Positions 33,888-42,672 of a DNA stretch of 64,000 nucleotides are shown here, piece after piece. Location of the stretch: positions 3,534,001-3,598,000 of the forward strand of contig NZ_CP110012.1 of the NCBI RefSeq assembly GCF_025947365.1, written 5' to 3'. The notes below the pieces were generated by a model, which ran no database searches, was not told the origin of the DNA, and was given only the letters and a program-made list of their open reading frames with translations. Every line of letters begins with the position of its first letter. Positions within the stretch are counted from its first letter, which is position 1. The DNA comes from Flavobacterium sp. N502540 (GTDB taxonomy: Bacteria; Bacteroidota; Bacteroidia; Flavobacteriales; Flavobacteriaceae). The translations under genes and the position numbers were made by a program.

Positions 33888-35152
33888 TTAAAATTTATAT
33901 TGCAGTAAAAAAGCGAAATCAAGTTCGTTTTGAAACTTTTTAGGGGTGTATTCCTGTTGGTTGTTGGTGATTAATATTCCGAAAATATAATGGGTTTTGA
34001 TTAACTTGTAAAAGCCGGCACTCAGTCTGTACGAACTTAAAGAAGCTCTGTTTTCATATTCCGCCGCTCTGGTCTGATCGTCCGGCGAAGTCCCATAACC
34101 TGCAATTAGGGTAAGATAATCAAACTTAGTGCCGTAATAGTAGCGGGAGGTAAGGGTAAAGGACGGCCCGTCTTTTTGAATGTAAGATCTTAAATTGAGC
34201 CAGTATGCCCCGAAGTATTTTCCTAATCCTACATTTAAAGTTTTTAAATTGCTGTTGTCCTGCATTTCGATGTAGCGGAAGCCTAAATCTGCCTCCCAGC
34301 CTTTGGCGAAATTGTAGAAATAGGAATATCCTAATCTCCATTCAGGAAAAGCGATGTCACTGCTGTAGGCGACATCAATGTAGGAATAGTTGTTTTTCTT
34401 TCCCGACAGGTAAGATTCGACTTCAAATTGAAGTCCACTGGCCATGACCTGACTGGAAGATCGTCTTTCGGCATAGCTGACTCTTCCAATTAAACTTCCC
34501 CAGGTACGTTGATGTGTATAATCGGCACTTGCCAGATGCCACGGACCAACACCGTCGCGATCAATTGTGGTGAAGTTGTAATAAACACCCGCCCGATCCA
34601 TATTAGTTCTCGAGTACAAGGCAAAAAGACGCTGTTCGATGTCGGCGTCATTAGGATATTTTGTTCTTATCGATTGGAGGTATTTTTCTTCATTTTTAGT
34701 GTCATTCTGCAAAGAATAAATCGCAATTCTTTTCAGTCTGAAAGTTTTGTTGTCAGGAAACTGTTCAATTGCTTTATTGGTTAAGACCAGAGCTTCGTTG
34801 TAATTTTTTGCCTCTAAATCCATATTGATCAGATAGAGATAGGCATCCTCATAGGCCGGATTTTTATCAATTACATAGTTATAGTAAAAACGGGCACTGT
34901 CTTTTGTTTTTGTCAGGTCATAATTTCGCCCCAATACCAGATAGAAATCCAGGTAATCCGGAGCCAGTTTTTTCCCTAACTGAGCTCTCTGGATATTTGC
35001 TTTGTAGTCCGGACAGGCATTTTTCATGTCGTGGAGCACAACAGTCAAAAGGCTGTCAGTGTCTATTTTTTTTGACCTTTTGTAGTTTGACAGGTCAATA
35101 GAAATAAACAAAAAAGCAGTCTTATTAGAGCTATAGTTCTGTTATGTTTCAT
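33888..35152 (-). CDS. YaiO-family outer-membrane beta-barrel with TPRs; apparent frameshift
   Basis: The body (from codons around 35111 to 33888) has TPR-like helices (about 60 to 180) and a C-terminal barrel of some 220 residues ending in FLLQYKF, the YaiO layout. The long frame starts only at a TTG (35111) and has no signal peptide. In another frame an ATG at 35152, 7 nt after the GT2 stop, starts MKHNRTIALIRLLFCLFLLT, a good signal peptide. It runs to TAG at 35063-35065, directly after an A8 tract (35066-35073). One more A, or a -1 slip, would join it to the body at IDTDSLL. TPR plus barrel recalls PgaA/BcsC-type secretins. Confidence 0.82.
35066..35073 (-). other. Homopolymer A8 tract joining the two YaiO frames
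   Basis: In the coding sense the tract reads C-AAAAAAAA-TAG. Upstream of it is the signal-peptide frame; the body frame begins within it. A9, or a -1 shift at A-AAA-AAA, restores one frame. It may be phase variation, programmed slippage, a real mutation or a sequencing error. Confidence 0.7.
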
Positions 35153-35159
35153 AATCAGC

Positions 35160-36596
35160 TTATTTTTTAGATGGACCTTCATATCCTTTACGGACCATTA
35201 CGCCCCAGTTTTGTTCTTTTCTTCGAAAGAAGAGCCAATAGCCTTTCAGTGAGGCATAAATCGTTATCGGATGATACGCAAAAGGCTCAAGTGCGGCCAT
35301 CCCGATAAGAATCATTAATTCTTTATAATTGGCATAACTTTTATACAGTATTTCATCTATCAATATGGATATTATGGTTATGGAGAGATAGAATAGATAG
35401 ACTAATAGGCTTATAATCAGTAAATGTTGGTAGTCGATCATTCCAAATATAAAACTGAAAATGAGAGTCAGAATACCAATAAATTCAATAATAGGAACTA
35501 AAAACTCAAAACTGAAAAAGAAAGGTAATACCAGAAATGCTGTTCGTCCGTATTTTGGATTTAAAAACATTTTTCGATGTAAATATAAGGTTTGAACTAG
35601 TCCACGAGCCCAGCGAATGCGCTGTCTTAAGAATATTTTTCGCGTACTTGGAACTTCGGTCCAGCAGAGCGATTCGGGAATGTATTTGATTAAGTATTTT
35701 TCTTTAGTATCGTGCATGTATTTTCGCATGCGCGTCACCAGTTCCATATCTTCGCCTAAGGACTGATGCCAGTATCCACCCGCTTTAATTACAATGTCTT
35801 TATCAAACATACCGAGACCTCCGGAAACCAAAAGCAGACCGTTTAGCTGACTCCACGCCATTCTTCCAAATAAAAAAGAACGCACGTATTCTAATTCCTG
35901 AAAACGCGGATACCATTCTTTAGGATAGTGAACTTTAAACAAAAAGCCTTCCTTGATTTCGCAGGAATTTGAAATCCTGATTCCGGCTCCGCAGGCAATG
36001 ACACGGGTTTCATTTTCCATAAACGGTTTGGCCAGTTTCAAAATAGTATCTCTTTTTAGAATACAATCTACATCAGTGCATAAAAACAGGGGATATTGCG
36101 AAGAGTTTATCCCGGCATTTGCGGCATCAGCTTTACTTTTTCCATTTATTTTGTCGACAATCAGTAATTTCGAATAAACAGGATTCTTTGATTTATAATG
36201 TCCGCGAACGGGTTGTGTGACTATTTTCTCCTGATAATAAAAGTCAATTTTAACCAGATCAAATTCGGCAATTAGTTTTTCCAGCGTATCGTCAGAACTT
36301 CCGTCATTGACAATAATGATTTCGTATTTCGGATAGGTCAGAGAGAGCAGGGATTTAACATTGTAGACGATATTTACGCCCTCATTAAAAGCAGGAGCCA
36401 CAATGGAAACGCCCAGTATATGGTTCGAACGAATTAGAACCTCTTCTTCCAGGTATTTTTGATATTTTAAATGTTTTACGATCGCCCAATAAGAAAGAAC
36501 AGACAGAAAGATGTAGAACAGAATGTACCCGATTGAAAAATGGATTACAAAGACATTGTAACAGTGAATAATATAATGTAGAAAATCAGTCGTCAT
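35160..36596 (-). CDS. Processive glycosyltransferase family 2, PgaC/BcsA-like (478 aa)
   Basis: An N-terminal helix (about residues 15-42) precedes a GT2 domain with APAFNEGVNI, the DGSSDD donor site, DVDC (D-x-D), GGLGMFDKD, the base region LGEDMEL and RQRIRWARG (the Q-x-x-R-W motif of processive synthases). Three to four C-terminal helices (about 350-440) form the translocation channel. This architecture is that of inner-membrane synthases that both polymerise and extrude a beta-linked glycan. No PilZ domain is attached. Its ATG overlaps the HEAT gene stop (ATGA). YaiO starts 7 nt after its stop. Confidence 0.93.
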   Translation of the reverse strand: MTTDFLHYIIHCYNVFVIHFSIGYILFYIFLSVLSYWAIVKHLKYQKYLEEEVLIRSNHILGVSIVAPAFNEGVNIVYNVKSLLSLTYPKYEIIIVNDGSSDDTLEKLIAEFDLVKIDFYYQEKIVTQPVRGHYKSKNPVYSKLLIVDKINGKSKADAANAGINSSQYPLFLCTDVDCILKRDTILKLAKPFMENETRVIACGAGIRISNSCEIKEGFLFKVHYPKEWYPRFQELEYVRSFLFGRMAWSQLNGLLLVSGGLGMFDKDIVIKAGGYWHQSLGEDMELVTRMRKYMHDTKEKYLIKYIPESLCWTEVPSTRKIFLRQRIRWARGLVQTLYLHRKMFLNPKYGRTAFLVLPFFFSFEFLVPIIEFIGILTLIFSFIFGMIDYQHLLIISLLVYLFYLSITIISILIDEILYKSYANYKELMILIGMAALEPFAYHPITIYASLKGYWLFFRRKEQNWGVMVRKGYEGPSKK

Positions 36597-37654
36597 AGTT
36601 GTAATTCTCTAATGTGATTAATCATTTTTTGGGTATCGGAATCCTGTCTTCCTAATACATCTGTACGTAGAGAATCGAGATCGTTTAAAGCGGCTACCAT
36701 TTTTAATTTAAGATCTTTGATTTCTTCGTTTGGAATTTGATGGTTTAAAAATGAAATTGTTTTTTCTGAGCCTATAATGGCGAGGGCATCCAGAATTTCC
36801 AGTTGAAGTTCGATACTCTCCTGCTTAAATTGCAGTAACAGATCCTCTTCGGCTTCATACAGGTACAAGTCGCGAATGGCAATAATCACATCGGTTCTTA
36901 GATTTTTATTTTCGTGTTTGAGCAATTTGATAATATCCCCTGATCTGTTCCTGTAATTATAAAATACCATAGTCATCACGGCTAATTTCAGAATAGTAGG
37001 ATTATCAGATTCTATCCAGAGCTCAATATCGGGTGGAATTGGTATGTTTTGCGAATGCAACACATCCATTATTTTTATAGTAGTACTGATGGATACTTTT
37101 ACCGGAATCTTATTAACGGCCTGCCAGTCTCCTTTGGTTAAAATCAGGTAAGCAATATTGGCATTTGACCGGATAATTTTATTGGGATGGAACAAATATT
37201 TTTTGATTAAAGTAATTCCCGGTTTGTATCCCAAGGCTTGAAAATGATAAATGCCATCACATTTTTTATATTTTCTAAAATCCCGAAGCAAACTTGCCGA
37301 ATAATGGTTTAAACCCAGTTGGTTGTATATAATAAGAATGTTTTTGGCGGTTTTACCTTTTAAATTGCTTTTCATCCGAATCATATCGTCGATAAGCATT
37401 TCTTTACACCAGGTTTTATGGATTGGAATTTCGGATCTGAATTTGGCGATTTTGTATTTCAGAATACTTTCCTCCGGTTTTGAGAGTGTAATCTCTGTAA
37501 GGAAAATTTCAGATTTTCTAATAATATGATGCCGGTAAGGAAGAGTGTATTGATAATGAATTCTTTTGAGTATTAAAGCAAGTGCTAAAGCTAAACTTGT
37601 AAATACAAATAATGGGATGGCGTAGTGTTTTATATAACCTATAAAATGCTCCAT
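36593..37654 (-). CDS. Membrane-anchored HEAT-repeat protein (353 aa)
   Basis: One N-terminal helix (about residues 10-30, ...LFVFTSLALALALILK) is followed by a long helical domain. HEAT-like units are visible near residues 225-330 (IIKLLKHENKNLRTDVIIAI, then a unit with LEILDALAIIGSEKTISFL). The frame is open to a GTG at 37693, but the ATG at 37654 gives the natural N-terminus. It is the first gene of the operon and its stop overlaps the GT2 start by 4 bases (ATGA). It may be a scaffold or co-polymerase for the synthase; that is inference. Confidence 0.85.
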   Translation of the reverse strand: MEHFIGYIKHYAIPLFVFTSLALALALILKRIHYQYTLPYRHHIIRKSEIFLTEITLSKPEESILKYKIAKFRSEIPIHKTWCKEMLIDDMIRMKSNLKGKTAKNILIIYNQLGLNHYSASLLRDFRKYKKCDGIYHFQALGYKPGITLIKKYLFHPNKIIRSNANIAYLILTKGDWQAVNKIPVKVSISTTIKIMDVLHSQNIPIPPDIELWIESDNPTILKLAVMTMVFYNYRNRSGDIIKLLKHENKNLRTDVIIAIRDLYLYEAEEDLLLQFKQESIELQLEILDALAIIGSEKTISFLNHQIPNEEIKDLKLKMVAALNDLDSLRTDVLGRQDSDTQKMINHIRELQL

Positions 37655-37725
37655 AAATATTGCTTTATAGAGTGAAATTACGAAAAAAAACACAATAAAA
37701 CTAATGAAAGGTCACTCCTTGGGGG

Positions 37726-38490
37726 CTAAAAACCTTCAAAAACGCCCAATCCGAAAAGGGCAAAGTCATATTTTACCGGATCGTGAGGATCCATTTTTCT
37801 GAGTTTAAGATCGAGTTCGGTTAATGCCTTTCCATCATTTTGTTTTCGGGTTAGGATCCCTAATTTTCGGGCCACATTACCGGAATGTACATCAAGCGGA
37901 CACGACAATAATGAAGGTGAAATGGTTTTCCAGATACCTAAATCGACACCTTTGGTATCCTGGCGCACCATCCAGCGCAGGTACATGTTGATTCTTTTTG
38001 CTGCCGAATTGTTTAGCGGATCTGAAATATGCTTTTGGGTTCGGGGCAAGTGATCAATTTCAAAGAATATTTTTTTGAACTCACTTATGCTTTTCTGTAA
38101 GCCGTTGTCTTCTTGATTTTTGGCAAAAACAGCTTCAAGACCCTTGTGATTTTTATAAATGTGCTGTAATCCTTTTATAAAACCGCTAAAGTCTTTTCCG
38201 TTAAAAGTACGGTGTACAAAGTTTTCAAGACGCTCCAGATCTTCATCAGTATGTGACATCACAAAATCGTAAGGAGTATTACCCATTAATTCCATCATTT
38301 GATGCGAATTTTTGATAATCATCTTGCGATTTCCCCAGGCAATGGTAGCACTCAAAAAACCGGCAATTTCAATGTCTTCTTTCTGAGAAAACAAATGTGG
38401 AATTTGCACAGGATCGCTTTCGATAAAATCGAGATTGTTGTATTGGATGACTTTTTCGTCAAGAAATTCTTTGAGTTCTTTTTGTGTCAT
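37726..38490 (-). CDS. TIGR02757 (DUF2400) family protein (254 aa)
   Basis: Typical motifs include LFSQKEDIEIAGFLSATIAWG near residue 30, LRWMVRQDTKGVDLGIWK near 170, and CPLDVHSGNVARKLGIL near 196. The family is widespread in Bacteroidota and distantly resembles HhH-type DNA glycosylases; its function is not established. Soluble and cytosolic. It follows the LolD-like gene after 38 bp and may share its transcript. Confidence 0.88.
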   Translation of the reverse strand: MTQKELKEFLDEKVIQYNNLDFIESDPVQIPHLFSQKEDIEIAGFLSATIAWGNRKMIIKNSHQMMELMGNTPYDFVMSHTDEDLERLENFVHRTFNGKDFSGFIKGLQHIYKNHKGLEAVFAKNQEDNGLQKSISEFKKIFFEIDHLPRTQKHISDPLNNSAAKRINMYLRWMVRQDTKGVDLGIWKTISPSLLSCPLDVHSGNVARKLGILTRKQNDGKALTELDLKLRKMDPHDPVKYDFALFGLGVFEGF

Positions 38491-38528
38491 AATTTAAAGG
38501 AAGGAGGTAACCGAATTGTTGAACGTTT

Positions 38529-39194
38529 TTAATTACTGATTAATCCGTCAACCATTACTAACTTTCTATCCGCCATATTGGCTAATTCTTCATTGTGCGT
38601 TACAATTACAAAGGTCTGTCCAAATTCATCACGTAGCTGAAAGAATAACTGATGTAAATTTTCGGCAGAATGGGTGTCCAGATTTCCCGAAGGTTCATCT
38701 GCAAAAATAACGTCGGGTTTGTTGATTAGTGCCCTTGCTACAGCAACTCTTTGTTGTTCTCCTCCTGAAAGTTCATTGGGTTTATGATTAATTCTGTGTG
38801 AAAGTCCTAAATATTCTAAAAGTTTTTTGGCCTCGGTTTCTACTTCATTATTTTTTTTTCCGGCAATGAAAGCAGGAATACATACATTTTCTAATGCTGT
38901 AAATTCCGGTAAAAGCTGATGAAACTGAAAAATAAACCCTAAATTTAGATTTCTGAATTTTGATAATGACTTATCACTCAACTCTAAAACATTCTGACCA
39001 TTTATGGTTAAAGAAGTTTCGGTTTCTAATCCTGAAGGCTTGTCAAGTGTTCCTAGAATTTGCAAAAGAGTTGTTTTTCCAGCACCGGATGCACCAACAA
39101 TCGAAACAATTTCACCTTTTTTAATGTGTAGATCGACTCCTTTTAAAACTTCTAATTTGTCGTAGAACTTATGTATATTTTTTGCGTGGATCAT
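38529..39194 (-). CDS. ABC transporter ATP-binding protein, LolD-like (221 aa)
   Basis: Walker [18 protein letters not shown]-loop [18 protein letters not shown], signature [15 protein letters not shown], Walker [13 protein letters not shown] and H-loop VTHNEEL are all present. The Q-loop and GNLD match the LolD/MacB subfamily, which powers lipoprotein release or related envelope work. The frame is open to 39239, but the ATG at 39194 matches the family start ([11 protein letters not shown]). No permease gene is adjacent. Confidence 0.93.
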   Translation of the reverse strand: MIHAKNIHKFYDKLEVLKGVDLHIKKGEIVSIVGASGAGKTTLLQILGTLDKPSGLETETSLTINGQNVLELSDKSLSKFRNLNLGFIFQFHQLLPEFTALENVCIPAFIAGKKNNEVETEAKKLLEYLGLSHRINHKPNELSGGEQQRVAVARALINKPDVIFADEPSGNLDTHSAENLHQLFFQLRDEFGQTFVIVTHNEELANMADRKLVMVDGLISN

Positions 39195-39278
39195 TTTGAA
39201 ACTGTTTCTACAAAGAAACAAAGATTCTTCCGATATCAAAATGCCATCTAACAGAATTTTAAGAACAAGTTTGAAATG

Positions 39279-39321
39279 ACAATATCAATATCAATGTCAA
39301 TATCAATGTCAATAACAATTG
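39279..39321. repeat. Hexanucleotide microsatellite
   Basis: About seven units of CAATAT/CAATGT/CAATAA in tandem. It lies in the gap between the LolD-like gene and the small gene at 39539. Confidence 0.75.
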
Positions 39322-39538
39322 CAGTTTAAATGCAGGTCTTGATTTTAGGAGGGTGAAAAGGGGAGAGGGTGAAAAAAACGGACTGTTGAATAAATCGGTC
39401 TGGTTTTTGACAGAAGATGGAGTAGAGATGCTTTTTGGGGGAAGAAAAGTATTGATCAGGTGGGAATTAAGAAATAAATTACCATTAGAAAATAAGTTTG
39501 TTTTAAAAAATTCTTTTAAATTCGAATATCTAAATACA

Positions 39539-39832
39539 ATGAAAATGCAGGAAGCCAAAGTAATGAACGACGACAGAACAAAGAAACTCCTTTTGGGTTT
39601 GGCATTGGATGCAATTGGAATGCTGACTTACAGTATACCGGGCTTTGCTGAGCCTGCCGATTTGATTTGGGCACCAATAGCAGCTTTTATAATGACCAAA
39701 ATGTATCAGGGAAGAGTAGGGAAAGTAGCGAGTGTTTTAACTTTTATAGAAGAAATACTTCCGGGAACTGATATTATTCCATCCTTTACCATAACCTGGA
39801 TTTATACTTACTTTTTTTCAAAAAGGGAGTAA
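39539..39832 (+). CDS. Small conserved membrane protein (97 aa)
   Basis: It starts KMQEAKVMNDDRTKKLLLGL and has hydrophobic stretches at about residues 16-36 and 43-57 around AEPADLIWAPIAAFIMTKMY, then EEILPGTDIIPSFTITW near the end. The PADLIWAP...LPGTDIIPSFT pattern looks conserved, with two acidic/proline turns. No family name is certain. The frame is open to 39353, but the upstream part is low-complexity and the ATG at 39539 begins the structured protein. It stands alone, followed by a palindrome. Confidence 0.7.
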   Translation: MKMQEAKVMNDDRTKKLLLGLALDAIGMLTYSIPGFAEPADLIWAPIAAFIMTKMYQGRVGKVASVLTFIEEILPGTDIIPSFTITWIYTYFFSKRE

Positions 39833-39854
39833 GGAGCAGTTCTGATAAATGATT

Positions 39855-39906
39855 AACCGCAAAGTTCGCAAAGTTTAATAATTAAGGCTTTGCGAACTTT
39901 GCGGTT
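39855..39906. repeat. Perfect 19-bp palindromic repeat, same family as 19002-19055
   Basis: AACCGCAAAGTTCGCAAAG (39855-39873) pairs perfectly with 39888-39906, loop 14 nt. The core CAAAGTTCGCAAAG is identical to that of the palindrome at 19002-19055. It may double as a terminator for the convergent genes on each side. Confidence 0.9.
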
Positions 39907-39922
39907 GTTTTTTATTGATTTG

Positions 39923-40240
39923 TTAAGGTTGAGGTTTTGAATCTTTAAATAAAAATCCCAGTCCCATATTTTTAAGCATTTTCTTTTCAAAATTCCAAAA
40001 GAAACGGAATTGTCCGAATATGGTACCGATACCAACCAGTAAAACCTGATAGATCGGGAAAATAACTAGCAGTCGTATTAGAGTAAACCAGCCTCCGAAA
40101 TCCTCTTTGGTAATGCCAAGCAAGACGCAAAAAGGTTTAGACAGCCATGCAGATGCCGATCCTGTGATGGCAAAAACAATTAGTATGATTATGGCTTGTA
40201 CATTTGAGGTGATGCCCCAACGTTTTTTTAGTCTGTTCAT
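39923..40240 (-). CDS. DUF6787-like small membrane protein (105 aa)
   Basis: Two or three hydrophobic helices (about residues 15-33, 50-72, 78-90) follow an N-terminal MNRLKKRWGITSNVQ, with the conserved-looking YQVLLVGIGTIFGQFRFFW and a charged EKKMLKNMG end. It resembles a small Bacteroidota family of unknown function (DUF6787 as I recall it). It may be co-transcribed with the lipoprotein gene ending at 40274. Confidence 0.72.
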   Translation of the reverse strand: MNRLKKRWGITSNVQAIIILIVFAITGSASAWLSKPFCVLLGITKEDFGGWFTLIRLLVIFPIYQVLLVGIGTIFGQFRFFWNFEKKMLKNMGLGFLFKDSKPQP

Positions 40241-40273
40241 TCTTTATTTATAACGATTACAAATATAAGAACA

Positions 40274-40714
40274 TTATCTTATAGGAACATAGCCTGCGAG
40301 CTTTTGTTTGTAAGTATTTTGAAAATAAATCATATAGTTATAAATAAGGTAATTTACTTCGTAACCGTAATGAATCGTTGGCTGATAATCAATTCTCATT
40401 TCATATAAATTCGGACTATAGCGCTGTGGCTGTAAAACACGATTGTTCCATTCGGTTACATACAGATTATTTTTGTTTTCGAGATAACTTAAAGAGTGAT
40501 AATTTCGGGGAAGTGCCCTTGAAGCCAGCCAGGTACTAAAACCGTTATCGATAATGATCACTTCGTACTCTAAAGAATCGTTGGCAATTCGTACCGTATC
40601 GTTTACTGCAACAGTAGACTTACCGTCTGTATTTGCAGCCACCGTATTTTTTGAAGCTGTTGAACAGGCAATTATGGTAAACAGTAGGCCTAATATAAAG
40701 AGGGATTTTTTCAT
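40274..40714 (-). CDS. DUF6146-like lipoprotein (146 aa)
   Basis: The lipobox FTIIAC gives Cys17 as the lipidated residue. A Ser/Thr-rich linker follows, then a conserved-looking domain with DNGFSTWLASRALPRNYHS, EWNNRVLQPQRYSPNLYEM and INYLIYNYMIYFQ-like text to the C-terminus. The pattern matches a Bacteroidota lipoprotein family of unknown function (DUF6146). It precedes the DUF6787-like gene on the same strand by 33 bp. Confidence 0.8.
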   Translation of the reverse strand: MKKSLFILGLLFTIIACSTASKNTVAANTDGKSTVAVNDTVRIANDSLEYEVIIIDNGFSTWLASRALPRNYHSLSYLENKNNLYVTEWNNRVLQPQRYSPNLYEMRIDYQPTIHYGYEVNYLIYNYMIYFQNTYKQKLAGYVPIR

Positions 40715-40800
40715 AAATTTTGTTTCAGACTTAAATTTACGAATAAATGAGGAGAGGTTTGAGGTATTTAACAGTTTGTATAGAAAGGTTCTGAGGTACT

Positions 40801-40960
40801 AAGGTTCAAAGGTTCAAAGTTACAAAGGTGCATAGGTTTAAAAGTTTTGTTGTAACTTAGTTCTATAAAAGAGAAAAGTCTGTTTGCATTCATGCAAACA
40901 GACTTTTTATTGTTTTAGTCGAGATCTCTGGACCTTTGTAACTTTAAGCCTTTGTCCCTT
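40801..40960. repeat. Octamer-repeat inverted arms enclosing a terminator
   Basis: The left arm of GGTTCAAA-type octamers (40801-40829) is complementary, with a few mismatches, to 40932-40960. A perfect terminator lies between them. The architecture is the same as at 29671-29820. Confidence 0.85.
40874..40907. terminator. Terminator of the DUF937 gene
   Basis: AAAAGTCTGTTTGCA (40874-40888) pairs perfectly with 40893-40907 over 15 bp, loop 4 nt, with an A run and a T run on the two sides. It lies downstream of the minus-strand gene ending at 40971. Confidence 0.9.
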
Positions 40961-40970
40961 AAAAAAAAAA

Positions 40971-41528
40971 CTATTTCCCAAACAATTTCCCCAATAATCC
41001 ACCTAATCCTCCACTTTTGGTAAGACTCATAGCATCGGCTACATCTACTTTTCCATCATTGTTTTGGTCCAGACCGAATTGCATTCCGTATTTATTAATA
41101 GTTTCCATAATACCGGAAGCCTGTCCGCTATTTCCCGAAATTGAGCTTATAATATCTGAAATATTGAAACTACTGTCGTTGGGATCTTTTGCTTTGTTGA
41201 CTAAAGAATTCAAAACCTGCGGAATCATACTTGAAGCGACACCGGCAGAATCAGTGCTGCTTAATCCGAATTTTTCACCAAGACTTCCGCTCAATTGTTG
41301 TGTTATTTGCTGTACAACGGGATTAGAACTGTCCAGTTTAGAAGTTCCGTTAAATAAGCCGGCCAATTGTTCTGCACCTCCTTCTGAAGCAATTTTTTGC
41401 AATCCTGAAAATATTGAAGAGCTAGTTTCTTGTATAACCGCTTCATTGTGTTCATTTGGGACAGCAGTGTTGTTTACAACCGCATCGCCTCCGTATTGTT
41501 GTACTAATTGTGTTAATTGTTCGAACAT
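40971..41528 (-). CDS. DUF937-like protein with an EF-hand-like loop (185 aa)
   Basis: The N-terminal MFEQLTQLVQQYGGDAVVNN, repeated Gly/Ser-rich helical segments and VASSMIPQVLNSLVNKA fit DUF937. Near the C-terminus LDQNNDGKVDVADAMSL (about residues 153-169) has the D-x-N-x-D-G-x-V-D spacing of an EF-hand/dockerin calcium loop. The end is Gly-rich (GGLGGLLGKLFGK). No signal peptide. Function is unknown. Confidence 0.8.
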   Translation of the reverse strand: MFEQLTQLVQQYGGDAVVNNTAVPNEHNEAVIQETSSSIFSGLQKIASEGGAEQLAGLFNGTSKLDSSNPVVQQITQQLSGSLGEKFGLSSTDSAGVASSMIPQVLNSLVNKAKDPNDSSFNISDIISSISGNSGQASGIMETINKYGMQFGLDQNNDGKVDVADAMSLTKSGGLGGLLGKLFGK

Positions 41529-41579
41529 GATTTAAAGAATTTAGGTTAGAATTTAAACTCAAATTTAATCAAAAAAAGA

Positions 41580-41613
41580 AAGGGATTTATTAAACGATGT
41601 TAATAAATCCCTT
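41580..41613 (-). terminator. Terminator of serA
   Basis: AAGGGATTTATTA (41580-41592) pairs with 41601-41613 over 13 bp. On the minus strand it is followed by TTCTTTTTTTG. It lies after the serA stop. Confidence 0.85.
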
Positions 41614-41636
41614 CTAATTAATTTATTTTTAGTTTA

Positions 41637-42587
41637 TTAGCTCAGTAAAGAAATAATTTGTGAAGCTAATTCTGTACCAATTCTGTCTTGTGCTTCTCCT
41701 GTGGCAGCCCCAATGTGAGGAGTCAATGAGATTTTAGTATGCATTAAAATAGCCATTTCCGGTTTTGGCTCGCTTTCAAAAACGTCCAATCCTGCAAATG
41801 CTACTTTTCCTGAATCTAAAGCTTTTAATAAGGCTACTTCGTCAATAACACCACCGCGAGCACAGTTTACTATTCCAACACCATCTTTCATAATAGCCAG
41901 TTCTTTTTCGCCAATGATGTAACCGTCCTGAGCTGGAACGTGTAAGGTAATGAAATCAGCTTCTTTGAACAATGATTCTAAAGATTGAGAAACGATAGTT
42001 GTAGTGATCGATTGACCGTCAAAAAACTCAACTTTAACGTCAACAGAAGGAATAAAGCTATCAGCAGCGATTACTCTCATTCCTAAACCTAAAGCCATTT
42101 TTGCAGTAGCCTGACCAATACGTCCAATACCAACAATACCAAGAGTTTTACCTCTTAGTTCAGTACCATTAGCATACGCTTTTTTCAAACCGTCAAAGTT
42201 TGAATCCCCTTCAAGAGGCATATTTCTGTTTGAATCATGTAAAAAACGAACACCTGAAAATAAGTGTCCAAATACCAACTCGGCAACAGATTCTGATGAA
42301 GAAGCCGGAGTATTAATGACATGAATTCCTTTGCTTTTTGCGTAATCAACATCGATGTTGTCCATACCAACACCACCACGGCCAATAATTTTCAATCCCG
42401 GGCAGGCATCAATAATGTCTTTACGAACTTTAGTAGCGCTTCGTACTAAAACGACATCTACATTATTTTCATTTACAAAATTAGCTACTTGTTCCTGAGC
42501 TACTTTTGTTGTAATAACTTCAAAACCACCTTTTTCTAAAGCAAGAATTCCACTTTTTGAAATTCCGTCGTTTGCTAATACTTTCAT
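41637..42587 (-). CDS. serA: D-3-phosphoglycerate dehydrogenase-type 2-hydroxyacid dehydrogenase (316 aa)
   Basis: The NAD-binding motif GIGRIGQATAKMA (about residue 150) and the catalytic Arg (NCARGGVIDE), Glu (FESEP) and His (LTPHIGAATGEAQ) are all present. The short length and absence of a C-terminal ACT domain indicate the compact form without serine feedback. It follows serC in the same direction with a repeat in the 220-bp gap. Together they make phosphoserine from 3-phosphoglycerate, the first two steps of serine synthesis. Confidence 0.9.
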   Translation of the reverse strand: MKVLANDGISKSGILALEKGGFEVITTKVAQEQVANFVNENNVDVVLVRSATKVRKDIIDACPGLKIIGRGGVGMDNIDVDYAKSKGIHVINTPASSSESVAELVFGHLFSGVRFLHDSNRNMPLEGDSNFDGLKKAYANGTELRGKTLGIVGIGRIGQATAKMALGLGMRVIAADSFIPSVDVKVEFFDGQSITTTIVSQSLESLFKEADFITLHVPAQDGYIIGEKELAIMKDGVGIVNCARGGVIDEVALLKALDSGKVAFAGLDVFESEPKPEMAILMHTKISLTPHIGAATGEAQDRIGTELASQIISLLS

Positions 42588-42672
42588 CTTAGTTTATGTG
42601 TTTATTTGTTTATTTGTTTAATCGTACAGATTAGAAGATAAACATAATATTATAATTTTTTCTTTTTTGTTT

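Noticed and set aside
39353..39538. N-terminal extension of the small membrane protein at 39539
   Set aside because: The upstream codons are low-complexity and unlike the protein; the ATG at 39539 is preferred.
42185..42385. Frames antisense to or overlapping serA, serC, parE and others
   Set aside because: Shadows of real genes without initiation context or protein-like text.
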